DNA of 64,000 nucleotides, from contig CANQDD010000013.1 of assembly GCA_947591315.1 (NCBI GenBank), positions 19,240 to 83,239 on the forward strand, in the 5' to 3' direction. The translations under genes and the position numbers were made by a program. A model generated the notes under the pieces. The model searched no databases, was not told the DNA's origin, and worked only from the letters and a program-made list of their open reading frames with translations. This document shows, piece after piece, positions 8,305-16,539 of the stretch. This DNA comes from an uncultured Clostridia bacterium. GTDB taxonomy: Bacteria > Bacillota > Clostridia > UBA1381. The stretch's first letter is position 1; every line of letters starts with the position of its first letter.

Positions 8305-9261
8305 ATGGCAAGGGTGAGCGTTATAATACCGGTTTATAACGGCGAAAAAACGATAAAACGTTGCATTGACAGCGTGACGGCGCAGACGCTCGCGGATATT
8401 GAGATAATCGTCGTAAACGACGGCTCGACCGACGGTACGGCTGACATTGTAAAATCGCTTGATGATAACCGTATTCGCCTTTTTACCGTGCCGAACGGCG
8501 GTCAGGGCTATGCCCGAAATACGGGGATGGAAGCGTCGGCGGGGGAGTATTACGCGTTTGTTGACGCGGACGATGAGATTGAAAAGGATATGCTAGAAAA
8601 AATGTACGCGGCGGCAAAGAGCAGCGGCGCGGACGTTGTGCAATGCAACATATTCGACATCTATCCCGGAGGCGGCAGGGTGCAGCTTCCGCTGCTCGAC
8701 GAAACGGTCGAAATAACCGACCGCGGCGCGTACACGGATAAATATTTTTCGACGTGCCGCCACAGCTACGAGGTGTGCAATAAGCTGATAAAAAAAGAAG
8801 CGGTCGGCACGCTTCGGTTTGGGGACACTAAAAAATATTTTTCCGAGGATTTGCTGTTTAATCTGGAGCTTATAAGCCGCGTAAAGCGTGTGACGTTTAT
8901 CGCCGATCCGCTCTATGTCTATTATCAGAGCGAGACGAGCCACCTTCACAAAAACGCGGACGAGCGTCTCGCGGGACTTCGGCTGCTGTTCCGCGATTAC
9001 ATAGCGAATGCGCCTGACGATATGAAAAGCGCGGCTGCGTACACGGCTGCTATGGTGCTTTCGTACAGCGCGGCTGACTGCGCCGGAAGTAAAGCCGCAA
9101 GGGATATGCTCACGGGCGGTGAGTTTAAGGAGTACGTAAGGGAAGCGTTAAAGCGTGGGTGCGGCGTGAAGCGTCGGCTGTTCCTTACCGCGATGCTTTA
9201 CGCGCCGCTTGGCGTGAAGTTAACACTGATTAAAATGTACGGCGGGAGGGGGCAAAAATGA
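8305..9261 (+). CDS. Family-2 glycosyltransferase
   Basis: A 318-residue GT2 enzyme: VSVIIPVYNGEKTIKRCIDS, then IEIIVVNDGSTDGT and YYAFVDADDEIEKDMLEKM (DADD motif). The ATG follows AAGGAGG by nine bases; a GTG 18 bases earlier is less well placed. It shares four bases with the next gene (ATGA), so it forms a two-gene unit with the pyruvyl transferase. Inside it, FGDTKK is encoded by a GGGGACACTAAA repeat copy. Acceptor and donor are unknown; function is inferred from family and locus. Confidence 0.9.
   Translation: MARVSVIIPVYNGEKTIKRCIDSVTAQTLADIEIIVVNDGSTDGTADIVKSLDDNRIRLFTVPNGGQGYARNTGMEASAGEYYAFVDADDEIEKDMLEKMYAAAKSSGADVVQCNIFDIYPGGGRVQLPLLDETVEITDRGAYTDKYFSTCRHSYEVCNKLIKKEAVGTLRFGDTKKYFSEDLLFNLELISRVKRVTFIADPLYVYYQSETSHLHKNADERLAGLRLLFRDYIANAPDDMKSAAAYTAAMVLSYSAADCAGSKAARDMLTGGEFKEYVREALKRGCGVKRRLFLTAMLYAPLGVKLTLIKMYGGRGQK
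8821..8832 (+). repeat. GGGGACACTAAA repeat inside a glycosyltransferase gene
   Basis: One exact copy, in frame, read as Gly-Asp-Thr-Lys, the same frame as in uxaC. Confidence 0.8.
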
Positions 9262-10235
9262 AAATACTTCTCGACGGCTACTTTGACCGCAATTTCGGCG
9301 ACGATTTAATGCTCACTCTTTCCGCGCGCGGACTTAAGGAACACGAGCTTTACGTTCCGTCGCGTGAGATAAATATTGAAAACATGCGGTACACACAGGC
9401 GAAAAGCGGCTTTGACGTGTATCTGAAGGTTACCGGCTCGGGATTTGTGATATATAATACGCTCGGCGCGGCGTACCGTCTGCGTGACGCGCGGCGCGAA
9501 CTAAAGTACGCGCTGCGGCGCGCGGTGATAAGCTGCAACATCGGACCGTTTGCGAACGCGATAGGGGAGGCGGCTGTGAAAAAGCACCTGTCGCGGTTTG
9601 ACTTTGTGACGGTGCGCGACGCGCGGTCGCTCGAATACATGAACCGTCATTTTCCCGAAAAGAACGCGGTATGCCTGCCTGATATTGTGTTTTCGCTGCC
9701 GGACGATATGATACCCGACGTAAAAAGTGAAAACCTGCTCGGCATATCGGTGCGTGGTGCCTCTGACTGTGACGCGCTTGCACAAATCGCCGACCGATAT
9801 ATAGCGGAAACGGGCGGTAAAGCGCTTATATTGTGCTTTGACGGCGGCATGGAAAACGACCTTCTTGCCGCAAAACGAGTAAAGGAAACAATGCGCGCGG
9901 CTGACAAAGCTGAAATCATACGATACGAAACGGTAAGCGGTATGCTCTGCGCAATGAAACGCTGCGCCGCTATACTCGGTGTGCGTCTGCACGCGTCGGT
10001 TCTTGCCGCGCGTATGGGTATACCATTCGCGGCTGTATCGTATTCGCAGAAAACCGAGGACACGCTGCGTGAGGCGGGTATAAAAAGTAAAATATACAAA
10101 TCGGGCAGTTTGCCGGTTCAAGAGGTAACGGACGATCTGCTTAACCCGACGGATTTTAAGGTGAGCAACGATGTGGTAAAAGCCGCGTCGGAGCATATCG
10201 CTAAATTTAAGAAATATCTTGAAGAAAAGAATTGA
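9258..10235 (+). CDS. Polysaccharide pyruvyl transferase family protein
   Basis: A 325-residue member of the CsaB/WcaK pyruvyl transferase family, which puts ketal pyruvate on cell-surface glycans or acts as an inverting GT-B transferase. Landmarks are GYFDRNFGDDLMLTLSARGL at the N-terminus (NxGDD motif), SCNIGPFANA and FVTVRDARSLEYM in the middle, and the C-terminal GVRLHASVLAARMGIPFAAVSY. The last is the HxxxxA motif of the nucleotide/PEP-binding half. It follows the GT2 gene with a four-base overlap. Its stop codon overlaps the -35 box of the downstream antisense-RNA promoter. Confidence 0.88.
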   Translation: MKILLDGYFDRNFGDDLMLTLSARGLKEHELYVPSREINIENMRYTQAKSGFDVYLKVTGSGFVIYNTLGAAYRLRDARRELKYALRRAVISCNIGPFANAIGEAAVKKHLSRFDFVTVRDARSLEYMNRHFPEKNAVCLPDIVFSLPDDMIPDVKSENLLGISVRGASDCDALAQIADRYIAETGGKALILCFDGGMENDLLAAKRVKETMRAADKAEIIRYETVSGMLCAMKRCAAILGVRLHASVLAARMGIPFAAVSYSQKTEDTLREAGIKSKIYKSGSLPVQEVTDDLLNPTDFKVSNDVVKAASEHIAKFKKYLEEKN

Positions 10236-10260
10236 CAAAATGAGTAGGATATGATATATT
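10232..10260 (+). promoter_or_regulatory. Strong sigma-A promoter for the antisense RNA
   Basis: A consensus TTGACA, exactly 17 bases, then TATATT. No coding sequence follows on this strand for several hundred bases, so it must drive a non-coding RNA. Confidence 0.85.
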
Positions 10261-10266
10261 AAAGAT

Positions 10267-10348
10267 AACAAAGAGCGGTTTTGACCGTTCCGCGATGGTA
10301 AAACTAAATGAATAGTCGCTCCATGGCAGGCGGGGCGACTATTTTCTT
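10267..10348 (+). ncRNA. Candidate antisense RNA antitoxin
   Basis: An RNA of about 80 nt is predicted from the promoter just upstream to the terminator ending near 10348. It holds a first hairpin around GCGGTTTTGACCGTTCCGC and a terminator with a 9-bp stem (AATAGTCGC ... GCGACTATT) followed by TTTTCTT. It is complementary to the 3' end and downstream region of the small toxin-like gene on the other strand. This is the arrangement known for TxpA/RatA-type type I toxin-antitoxin pairs. The assignment rests on geometry, promoter and structure. Confidence 0.7.
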
Positions 10349-10413
10349 ATGCTTTTAATAATTTCATATATTATAAGTAATTCAATCAGGTTAAGTAAAA
10401 TATTAAAATCCAT
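10339..10413 (-). CDS. Small hydrophobic peptide, candidate type I toxin
   Basis: A 24-residue peptide (begins MDFNILLNLIELL, ends EIIKSIRK) with one short hydrophobic helix and a basic C-terminal tail, the usual plan of membrane-acting type I toxins. The ATG has a perfect TAAGGAGGTG ribosome site 5 bases upstream. That site can pair with CACCTC a few bases earlier, hiding it from ribosomes. Its 3' end runs into the antisense RNA transcribed from the opposite strand. I cannot assign it to a named toxin family from sequence alone. Confidence 0.7.
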   Translation of the reverse strand: MDFNILLNLIELLIIYEIIKSIRK

Positions 10414-10419
10414 AAAAAG

Positions 10420-10440
10420 CACCTCCTTACTATAGAGGTG
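10420..10440 (-). promoter_or_regulatory. Hairpin sequestering the toxin Shine-Dalgarno
   Basis: On the minus strand CACCTC, a nine-base loop, GAGGTG: the ribosome site of the small peptide is base-paired in its own leader. Self-sequestered ribosome sites are a known trait of type I toxin mRNAs. Confidence 0.7.
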
Positions 10441-10469
10441 TCGGAACAGTCGCCGCCGTTGAGCGTGTC

Positions 10470-10612
10470 CAAAAATGCACAGACCGTTCAATCGTTACGA
10501 TTGAACTATGAACGTAACTCACCTCTCGACGTACCAATGTACGCCTTCGGGCAAGGTCTCATGCGAAAATTCGCACGAGACTGAGTTACGTCCATTCTGC
10601 ACTATTTTTTTT
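10470..10612. ncRNA. Highly structured segment, strand uncertain
   Basis: This 140-base stretch can fold as a multi-branch RNA. An outer helix of about 9 bp (CGTAACTCA with TGAGTTACG) encloses two hairpins: a 12-bp stem around GCGAATTTTCGC, and CGTACATTGGTACG. A third hairpin (GTTCAATCGTAACGATTGAAC) lies beside it. On the plus strand it ends in eight T, like an intrinsic terminator. On the minus strand it would be the 5' leader of the toxin-like gene. No clear plus-strand promoter precedes it, so I lean to leader, without certainty. Confidence 0.5.
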
Positions 10613-10684
10613 ACAGCTCAACAATTCCCCTAACTATGTTAAATTTCAATAAACCGTTCTTTACGGAATTTTAAAACAACCGCG

Positions 10685-11476
10685 TCATTTAAGGGTGAGG
10701 CGTATTCTGTCGGCGACCATGGCAATGAACTCCGAATTTGTCGGCTTACCCTTGCCTGTGTGAATGGTGTAGCCGAAAATTTCGTTCATGACCTCCGGCT
10801 TGCCGCGGCTCCACGCCACCTCGATCGAGTGTCTTATCGCTCTTTCGACGCGGCTCGCGGTCGTGCCGTAAGCCTTCGCGATTTCGGGATAGAGCTGCTT
10901 CGTGATAAAATTCAGCAAATCCATATTTTCCACAACCATCATAATCGCGCTGCGGATGTACTGATAGCCTTTAATATGCGCCGGAACGCCGAGCTCGTGT
11001 ATAAAATCGGTAACGACCGTTTCAAGGTCGGCAGGCTCGTTTCTTGCCTCGGCAGCGGCGGTAAGCTTCGCCGATACGGGTATTTTCGACACTCTGACGG
11101 ACGCGGTAAGGTCGCGCGCCGCCTCGCATACGCGCTCCGGACTCTGCGGCTTTAACAGGCAGTAGTCGGCTGACGGCGTGACGGTCGCAGCCATATTTAT
11201 AGCCACCGACGACGCGGAGTAGATTATTATTTTCGGACGCTTCGGCAGCGGTGACGCGCCGAGCTTTTTGAGAACGCCGACGCCGTCGAGCTTTGGCATG
11301 ATAAGGTCAAGGATAACCACGTCGGGACGCGTTTCGAGTATCATCTCGTACGCTTCCTCACCGTCAGCCGCTTCCGCGGCGAGACGCATATCCTGCTGAG
11401 CCGTTATGTACTCGCAAAGCTCTTCCCTGACGTCCTTATTGTCATCTGCTACCAGCACAGATATTTTGTTATTCAT
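10685..11476 (-). CDS. spo0A: Sporulation master regulator Spo0A
   Basis: Spo0A is the response regulator that, once phosphorylated, commits the cell to sporulation. The 263 residues comprise a receiver domain (about 1-125: [14 protein letters not shown] acidic pocket, phospho-acceptor Asp in [13 protein letters not shown], Lys in LLKPQSPE), a linker, and the Spo0A C-terminal DNA-binding domain. That domain carries the near-invariant recognition helix [19 protein letters not shown] and ends around [14 protein letters not shown]. The ATG before NNKISV follows AGGAGGAAAAATT. Upstream in-frame starts lie before the promoter elements and are unlikely. It stands alone, transcribed toward the toxin-like locus. 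Confidence 0.97.
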   Translation of the reverse strand: MNNKISVLVADDNKDVREELCEYITAQQDMRLAAEAADGEEAYEMILETRPDVVILDLIMPKLDGVGVLKKLGASPLPKRPKIIIYSASSVAINMAATVTPSADYCLLKPQSPERVCEAARDLTASVRVSKIPVSAKLTAAAEARNEPADLETVVTDFIHELGVPAHIKGYQYIRSAIMMVVENMDLLNFITKQLYPEIAKAYGTTASRVERAIRHSIEVAWSRGKPEVMNEIFGYTIHTGKGKPTNSEFIAMVADRIRLTLK

Positions 11477-11529
11477 AATTTTTCCTCCTATTAGTATACA
11501 AATCTGGAAATATTTTCCATTTCGGGATA

Positions 11530-11558
11530 ATATTACCATATATTGGAAATAAAATCAA
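11530..11558 (-). promoter_or_regulatory. Sigma-A promoter candidate for spo0A
   Basis: Minus strand TTGATT, 17-base spacer, TAATAT, about 50 bases upstream of the spo0A start. No clear sigma-H element was recognised. Confidence 0.6.
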
Positions 11559-11610
11559 GCCTTTTTCGCAAAATTTGGGAAAAAAGTTAAAATTGTAAAA
11601 AAGCTGACAT

Positions 11611-11638
11611 AAAAAAGACCGCCCCTTTAAGGGCGGTC
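11611..11638 (-). terminator. Intrinsic terminator after the Cys-rich peptide gene
   Basis: Eight-bp perfect stem GACCGCCC / GGGCGGTC with a six-base loop, followed on the minus strand by TTTTTT. It separates the small Cys-rich peptide from spo0A. Confidence 0.85.
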
Positions 11639-11647
11639 CGGGCGCTG

Positions 11648-11770
11648 TCAGTTGCAGCCGTTGCATCCGCCGCAGCCGTTGCAGCCGCATGTAAAGCTTA
11701 CGATAATGATGATGATAAGAACCCACAAAATCATATCAAAATCAAATCCGCAATGATTGTTACAATTCAT
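11648..11770 (-). CDS. Tiny Cys/Gly-rich membrane peptide
   Basis: A 40-residue peptide: a short head with two Cys (MNCNNHCGFDF), one membrane helix of consecutive Ile/Leu/Val, and a tail CGCNGCGGCNGCN with six cysteines in a GC/NGC rhythm. The ATG has an excellent AAAGGAGG site, and an intrinsic terminator follows the stop within 40 bases, so this is a complete single-gene unit. I do not recognise a family. The tail could bind metal or be disulphide-linked. Position beside spo0A makes a sporulation role possible but unproven. Confidence 0.75.
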   Translation of the reverse strand: MNCNNHCGFDFDMILWVLIIIIIVSFTCGCNGCGGCNGCN

Positions 11771-11848
11771 TTCAAGGTCCTCCTTTCAAGGTTTTGTAGT
11801 ATATACTATGCAAATTTCCGAAAAACGCAGATTGTCCGCAGATTTTAC

Positions 11849-11877
11849 TTGAAAAATTCGTCAGGGTGATGTATAAT
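11849..11877 (+). promoter_or_regulatory. Sigma-A promoter for the DUF896-asnA-asnS unit
   Basis: TTGAAA, 17-base spacer, TATAAT, 31 bases before the first start codon. Confidence 0.75.
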
Positions 11878-11908
11878 ACACTTATCTATGCACGGGAGAT
11901 GCTAAAAT

Positions 11909-12085
11909 ATGGAAAAAGCGAAAATAGACAGGATAAACGCCCTCGCGAAAAAGGCGAGGGAGGAAGGTCTCACCGACGACGAGATCGTTGAGAGAGACGC
12001 GTTAAGGAAAGAATATCTTGCTGCCGTGCGCGCCAATCTTAAAAGCACGCTTGACAGCATCGAAATAAAAAATAAAGGAGAATGA
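11909..12085 (+). CDS. DUF896 family small protein (YnzC-like)
   Basis: A 58-residue charged, helical protein: KIDRINALAKKAREEGLTDDE, then RDALRKEYLAAVRANLKSTL. This matches the DUF896/UPF0291 family of small cytosolic proteins (B. subtilis YnzC/YneX type), whose function is not well defined. Family members share the pattern KI.RINELA.KAK, an E/Q..LR.EYL core and R..LK.TL. The gene lies directly downstream of a sigma-A promoter, and its stop is four bases from the asnA start. The asnA ribosome site (AAAGGAG) is inside its end, so it is the first cistron of the asparagine unit. Confidence 0.85.
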   Translation: MEKAKIDRINALAKKAREEGLTDDEIVERDALRKEYLAAVRANLKSTLDSIEIKNKGE

Positions 12086-12088
12086 ACC

Positions 12089-13096
12089 ATGTCATTACAA
12101 ATTCCCGAAAATTACAGTCCGAAGCTCAGCGGCAGAGAGACGGAAAGAGCCGTAAAATTCATAAAGGACACCTTCCAGAAGGAAATAATGGAGGCGTTAA
12201 ATCTTCAGAGAATATCCGCGCCGCTGTTCGTGCGTCCCGAAACAGGTCTTAACGACAACTTAAACGGCGTGGAGCGTCCCGTTGACTTTGACGCGCCGTG
12301 CATAGGCGGCAAGGTGCTTGAAATAGTACACTCGCTCGCAAAGTGGAAGCGCATGACGCTCGGACGCTACGGTTTCGACGTCGGCGAGGGACTTTACACC
12401 GATATGAACGCGATTCGCCGTGACGAGGAGGTAGACAATCTCCACTCGATGTACGTTGACCAGTGGGACTGGGAAGCCGTTATAACGCATGACCAGAGAA
12501 CGGTCGATACGCTTAAAAAGTACGTAAAGAACATATACGGCGCGATGAAGCGCACACAGGAAAAGGTGTGCGAAAAGTACCCCGAGCTTGCGAACAACTT
12601 TCCCGACGACATTGTTTTCATAACGACGCAGGAGCTTGAGGACATGTACCCCGACCTTGAGCCGAAGGAGAGAGAGAACAAGCTGCTCCGCGACAAGAAG
12701 GCGGTATTCCTGATGCAGATAGGCAAGGAGCTTAAGTCGGGAAAGAAGCACGACGGCAGAGCGCCCGACTACGACGACTGGGAGCTTAACGGCGACATAA
12801 TCCTTTACAGCCCTGTGCTCGACTGCGCATTCGAGCTTTCGAGCATGGGTATAAGAGTTGACGAGGAGTCGCTCAAAAAGCAGATTGAAATTGCAAACTG
12901 CCCCGAAAGACTGGAGCTTGAATTCCATAAGAAGCTTTTGAACAAGGAGCTGCCGTACACGATAGGCGGCGGTATTGGACAGTCGAGACTTTGCATGTTC
13001 ATGCTTGGCAAGGCGCATATAGGCGAGGTACAGTCGTCCGTATGGCCCGAGGAAATGCGCAGGGCGTGCACGGAGAGCAACATAAAGTTAATGTAA
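12089..13096 (+). CDS. asnA: Ammonia-dependent asparagine synthetase (AsnA)
   Basis: Aspartate-ammonia ligase makes asparagine from aspartate, ammonia and ATP. At 335 residues it matches the AsnA family and is related to class II aminoacyl-tRNA synthetases. Recognisable segments are [51 protein letters not shown] [27 protein letters not shown], and the C-terminal [23 protein letters not shown] (class II motif 3-like). It sits between the DUF896 gene and asnS, so free asparagine and its charging to tRNA are encoded together. Confidence 0.96.
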   Translation: MSLQIPENYSPKLSGRETERAVKFIKDTFQKEIMEALNLQRISAPLFVRPETGLNDNLNGVERPVDFDAPCIGGKVLEIVHSLAKWKRMTLGRYGFDVGEGLYTDMNAIRRDEEVDNLHSMYVDQWDWEAVITHDQRTVDTLKKYVKNIYGAMKRTQEKVCEKYPELANNFPDDIVFITTQELEDMYPDLEPKERENKLLRDKKAVFLMQIGKELKSGKKHDGRAPDYDDWELNGDIILYSPVLDCAFELSSMGIRVDEESLKKQIEIANCPERLELEFHKKLLNKELPYTIGGGIGQSRLCMFMLGKAHIGEVQSSVWPEEMRRACTESNIKLM

Positions 13097-13109
13097 GAGA
13101 GGAAACAAT

Positions 13110-14507
13110 ATGAACACACTCATAAAAGCATTGTACCGTGAGACGGAAAATTACGGCGGTAAGGAAATAACCGTGTCGGGCTGGATAAGAAACAGCAGAA
13201 TGTCAAAGAATTTCGGCTTTATAGAGCTTAACGACGGATCGTTTTTCAAAAACCTTCAAATCGTTCTCGAAGCGGAGCTGCCGAATTACGCTGAGCTTTC
13301 AAAGCTCAACATCGGCGCGGCGATTACCGTGACGGGTACGCTTGTGCTTACGCCCGAGGCGAAGCAGCCGTTTGAGCTTAAAGCGGCAAATGTAGTAACG
13401 GAAGGCGAGTCAACGCCCGACTACCCGCTCCAGCCGAAGCGTCACAGCTTTGAGTACCTGCGCACGATAGCGCATTTAAGACCGCGCACAAACACGTTTT
13501 CGGCTGTGTTCCGCGTTCGCTCGATGATCGCTTACGCGATACACAAATTTTTTCAGGAGAGAAACTTTGTCTACGTCCACACCCCGATCATAACGGCGTC
13601 CGACGCGGAGGGCGCGGGCGAGATGTTCCAGGTTACGACGATGGATCTCGACAATGTTCCCAAGACGGACGGAAAGACAGACTACTCGAACGACTTTTTC
13701 GGCAAGAAAACGAACCTCACCGTCAGCGGACAGCTTAACGTCGAGACGTACTGCATGGCGTTCCGCAACGTTTACACGTTCGGACCGACGTTCCGCGCCG
13801 AAAATTCAAACACTGCGCGTCACGCGGCTGAATTCTGGATGATAGAGCCGGAAATCGCGTTCGCGGATTTGAAGGACGACATGGAGCTTGCCGAGGACAT
13901 GCTCAAATATATCATAAACTACTGCCTTGAAAACGCGCCGGAGGAAATGGAATTTTTCAACAAGTTTGTAGATAAAGGACTTCTGGAGCGTCTCAACCAC
14001 GTTGTAAACAGCGAGTTCGCGCACGTCACGTACACAGAGGCGGTGGAAATTCTCGAAAAAGACCGCGACGCGGGCAAGGTGAAATTCGATTACCCCGTTT
14101 CGTGGGGTTCGGATTTGCAGACGGAGCACGAGAGATATTTGACCGAGCAGGTGTTCAAGCGCCCGCTGTTCGTGACCGATTACCCGAAGGAGATAAAGGC
14201 GTTCTACATGAAGCTGAACGACGACAACAAAACGGTCGCGGCTATGGATTTGCTCGTGCCGGGCGTCGGCGAGATCATAGGCGGCAGCCAGAGAGAGGAA
14301 AATCTCGACACGCTGCTGCGCCGTATGAACGAGCTTGGACTTAAGGAAAAAGATTACGAGTTTTACACCGACCTGCGCCGTTACGGCACGAACAAGCACG
14401 CGGGCTTCGGTCTCGGCTTCGAGAGAGCCGTAATGTACATCACGGGCATGCAGAATATACGCGACGTACTGCCGTTCCCGAGAACGGTCGGCACGGCTGA
14501 ATTTTAA
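13110..14507 (+). CDS. asnS: Asparaginyl-tRNA synthetase
   Basis: Class IIb synthetase that charges tRNA-Asn. The 465 residues show an N-terminal OB-fold anticodon domain (about 1-110: [23 protein letters not shown]) and a catalytic core with motif 2 ([25 protein letters not shown]) and motif 3 near the end ([28 protein letters not shown]). The family-typical insertion follows motif 1. The start follows AGAGGAAACAAT, 13 bases after the asnA stop. Family length is normal and no defects are seen. Confidence 0.97.
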   Translation: MNTLIKALYRETENYGGKEITVSGWIRNSRMSKNFGFIELNDGSFFKNLQIVLEAELPNYAELSKLNIGAAITVTGTLVLTPEAKQPFELKAANVVTEGESTPDYPLQPKRHSFEYLRTIAHLRPRTNTFSAVFRVRSMIAYAIHKFFQERNFVYVHTPIITASDAEGAGEMFQVTTMDLDNVPKTDGKTDYSNDFFGKKTNLTVSGQLNVETYCMAFRNVYTFGPTFRAENSNTARHAAEFWMIEPEIAFADLKDDMELAEDMLKYIINYCLENAPEEMEFFNKFVDKGLLERLNHVVNSEFAHVTYTEAVEILEKDRDAGKVKFDYPVSWGSDLQTEHERYLTEQVFKRPLFVTDYPKEIKAFYMKLNDDNKTVAAMDLLVPGVGEIIGGSQREENLDTLLRRMNELGLKEKDYEFYTDLRRYGTNKHAGFGLGFERAVMYITGMQNIRDVLPFPRTVGTAEF

Positions 14508-14528
14508 GCGGATTGAGAGGTTATTGCC

Positions 14529-15338
14529 ATGACGTTACTTTATATAGCTGCCGCATGCGCGGCTGTGTTCTTCGCGTTTCAGATTAACGTGTGGGTGGGC
14601 GCCGCGCTTGTCGCCGTTATAATCGGCGCGGGAATTTACTATTATATACCGCGCTACTACGCGGCGAAGGGCAACCAGTCGTACTACGCAGGTGACGACG
14701 AGGCGGCGTACCAATGGTACAGGAAGTCGTACGAAACGGGCAGGTCGACGGTGAATATAAAAGCGTCTTACGCGTACGTGCTTATGCGCACGGGTCGTGA
14801 GGACGAGGCGGAAAAGGTGCTTGATCCGATAATACGCGTAAAGAGCCTTGATCCGAAGAAAAGAAATATGGCGAAGCAGCAGCGGTGCATGGTGTACTAC
14901 CGTCAGGGCAGGCTTGACGAGGCGATCGAGGAGGTGCAGGCGCTGTTCGACGAGGGCTATATAAACTCGAACGTCTATGGTATGCTCGGATTTTTCAAGC
15001 TGCTGCGCGGCGACGACCTGAACGAAACGCTCAAAATCTGTGAAGCGGCTTACGAGTACAACAAGGACAACCGCGACATACTCGACAACCTCGCGATGTG
15101 CTACTACCGCCTTAAGCGGTACGAGGACGCGGAGAGAATATCGAACGAGCTGCTTGAAAAGAGCGACAGCTTTGTCGAGGGCTGCTACCACGGCGCGCAG
15201 ATAGCCGTCGCGCTCGGCAAGTACGACCGCGCGGAGGAAATTCTCGAAAAGCTCCCCGAATGTAAACGCTCCGCAATGACGACGGTAAGCGAGGAACAGA
15301 TAGAGGAACTGAAAAGGGAAATAGAGAGTAAGAAATAA
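14529..15338 (+). CDS. Membrane-anchored TPR-repeat protein
   Basis: A 269-residue protein with two hydrophobic helices at the N-terminus (about 2-42), then tetratricopeptide-like repeats to the end. Visible helices include YYAGDDEAAYQWYRKSYETG, YVLMRTGREDEAEKVLDPI, MVYYRQGRLDEAIEEVQAL, LAMCYYRLKRYEDAERISNEL and AQIAVALGKYDRAEEILEKL. TPRs mediate protein contacts, so it is probably a membrane-tethered scaffold. It follows asnS by 21 bases with GAGAGG before the ATG and may be read through from that operon. The partner is unknown. Confidence 0.85.
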   Translation: MTLLYIAAACAAVFFAFQINVWVGAALVAVIIGAGIYYYIPRYYAAKGNQSYYAGDDEAAYQWYRKSYETGRSTVNIKASYAYVLMRTGREDEAEKVLDPIIRVKSLDPKKRNMAKQQRCMVYYRQGRLDEAIEEVQALFDEGYINSNVYGMLGFFKLLRGDDLNETLKICEAAYEYNKDNRDILDNLAMCYYRLKRYEDAERISNELLEKSDSFVEGCYHGAQIAVALGKYDRAEEILEKLPECKRSAMTTVSEEQIEELKREIESKK

Positions 15339-15347
15339 ATTACATGG

Positions 15348-15496
15348 AAGGCCCCCTTGTCAAAGGGGGCTGTCACGCACAGCGTGACTGGGGGATTCCT
15401 TTTCAAATTGAATAATGAATCCCTCCACCGCCTTCGGCGGTCCCCCTCCCTTTAACAAGGGAGGCTTACGGGACGTCGGGGCGCCGTCCCCTACGA
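15348..15496. repeat. Palindromic intergenic repeat, copy B
   Basis: Same module order as the copy in the uxaC-uxaB gap: CCCCCTTGTCAAAGGGGG, TCACGCACAGCGTGA, the ATGAATCCCTCCACCGCC junction, CCGCCTTCGGCGG, CCTCCCTTTAACAAGGGAGG, then GGGGCGCCGTCCCC. No extra insert is present. It occupies the gap between the TPR gene and the permease gene. Confidence 0.85.
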
Positions 15497-15588
15497 TAGC
15501 CAACTTAACAACATCGGCTCACACGAGCCTTTTTTATTTTGCATACAAATCACCGAACGTGACAAAATAAGTCGGGGAGGTGAGAGTA

Positions 15589-16440
15589 ATGAAAGGAAAA
15601 ATATGTCTTATACTGTCGGCGTTCATATACGGCGTTGCGCCGCTGCTCGCGAAAATCGCGTACGGCGGCGGCGCAAACGTGATGACGCTGACATTTCTGC
15701 GCACATTTCTGACGCTGCCGCTTCTGTATATAATAATGAAAATACGCGGACAGTCGTTCCGCATAAGCGTGAAGGATTTTTACCGAATAACGGCTCTCGG
15801 ACTTATCGGCGGCACGCTCACTAACCTTGCGCTATACACGGCGTACGACTACATTTCCACAGGTCTCGCGACAACTCTCCACTTTATCTATCCCCTTATC
15901 ATAATATCCGCGTCGGCGTTTGTGTACCACGAGCATATAAAACGCGTGCAGCTTATCGCAGCCGCGCTCGTGACGGCGGGGATCGCGATGTTCGCGTCGT
16001 TCGGCGGCGCGGACAAAACAGGCGTGACGCTCGCGCTGCTGTCGGGCGTGTTTTACAGCTTCTACGTCGTGTACATGGATTACTCCGGCATAGACGGAAT
16101 GGACTACATCAAGCTCACTTTCTACCTAATGATAATGATGAGCGCGGGCACACTCGTGTTCGGCGCGGCGACGCACACAATATCGTTTTCCGGTATGAAC
16201 GTCACGGGCTGGGCATTTTCGGCGTTTATATCGCTGCTCGTAACGGCGTTCGCGCTGCCGTTGTTTCAGATTGGCGTGCGGCGCGAGGGTGCGTCGACCG
16301 CAGGGATAGTGTCGGCGTTCGAGCCGATAACGACGCTTATTATGGGCGCGGCGTTCCTCGGCGAAAGCATGAGCGCCGCGCAGTACGCCGGCGCCGCAGC
16401 GATAATCATAGGCATCACCCTCGCCGAAAAATTTGCTTAG
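15589..16440 (+). CDS. EamA/DMT-family permease
   Basis: A 283-residue membrane protein with about ten helices in two EamA halves, typical of drug/metabolite transporters that export amino acids, nucleotides or other small molecules. The first half starts KICLILSAFIYGVAPLLAKIAY and contains LTNLALYTAYDYISTGLATTLHFIYPL. The second half ends ASTAGIVSAFEPITTLIMGAAFLGE, the conserved final EamA stretch. The start follows GGGGAGGTGAGAGTA. It stands alone; the substrate cannot be predicted. Confidence 0.88.
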   Translation: MKGKICLILSAFIYGVAPLLAKIAYGGGANVMTLTFLRTFLTLPLLYIIMKIRGQSFRISVKDFYRITALGLIGGTLTNLALYTAYDYISTGLATTLHFIYPLIIISASAFVYHEHIKRVQLIAAALVTAGIAMFASFGGADKTGVTLALLSGVFYSFYVVYMDYSGIDGMDYIKLTFYLMIMMSAGTLVFGAATHTISFSGMNVTGWAFSAFISLLVTAFALPLFQIGVRREGASTAGIVSAFEPITTLIMGAAFLGESMSAAQYAGAAAIIIGITLAEKFA

Positions 16441-16478
16441 GACGCATGCCCCTTTGCTTAGAAAGATATTATTTCAGA

Positions 16479-16507
16479 TTGACGAAATGTGAGAAATATG
16501 CTAAAAT
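16479..16507 (+). promoter_or_regulatory. Sigma-A promoter for nth
   Basis: TTGACG, 17-base spacer, TAAAAT, 32 bases upstream of the nth start. Confidence 0.7.
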
Positions 16508-16539
16508 AATATCGAAAATACAAAGGGGAGGCGGCAAAT

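Noticed and set aside
10470..10612. T-box riboswitch or 6S RNA
   Set aside because: No AGGGTGGNACCGCG T-box sequence and no single long bulged hairpin of 6S type; the multi-branch fold and position suit a toxin leader or an unrelated RNA.
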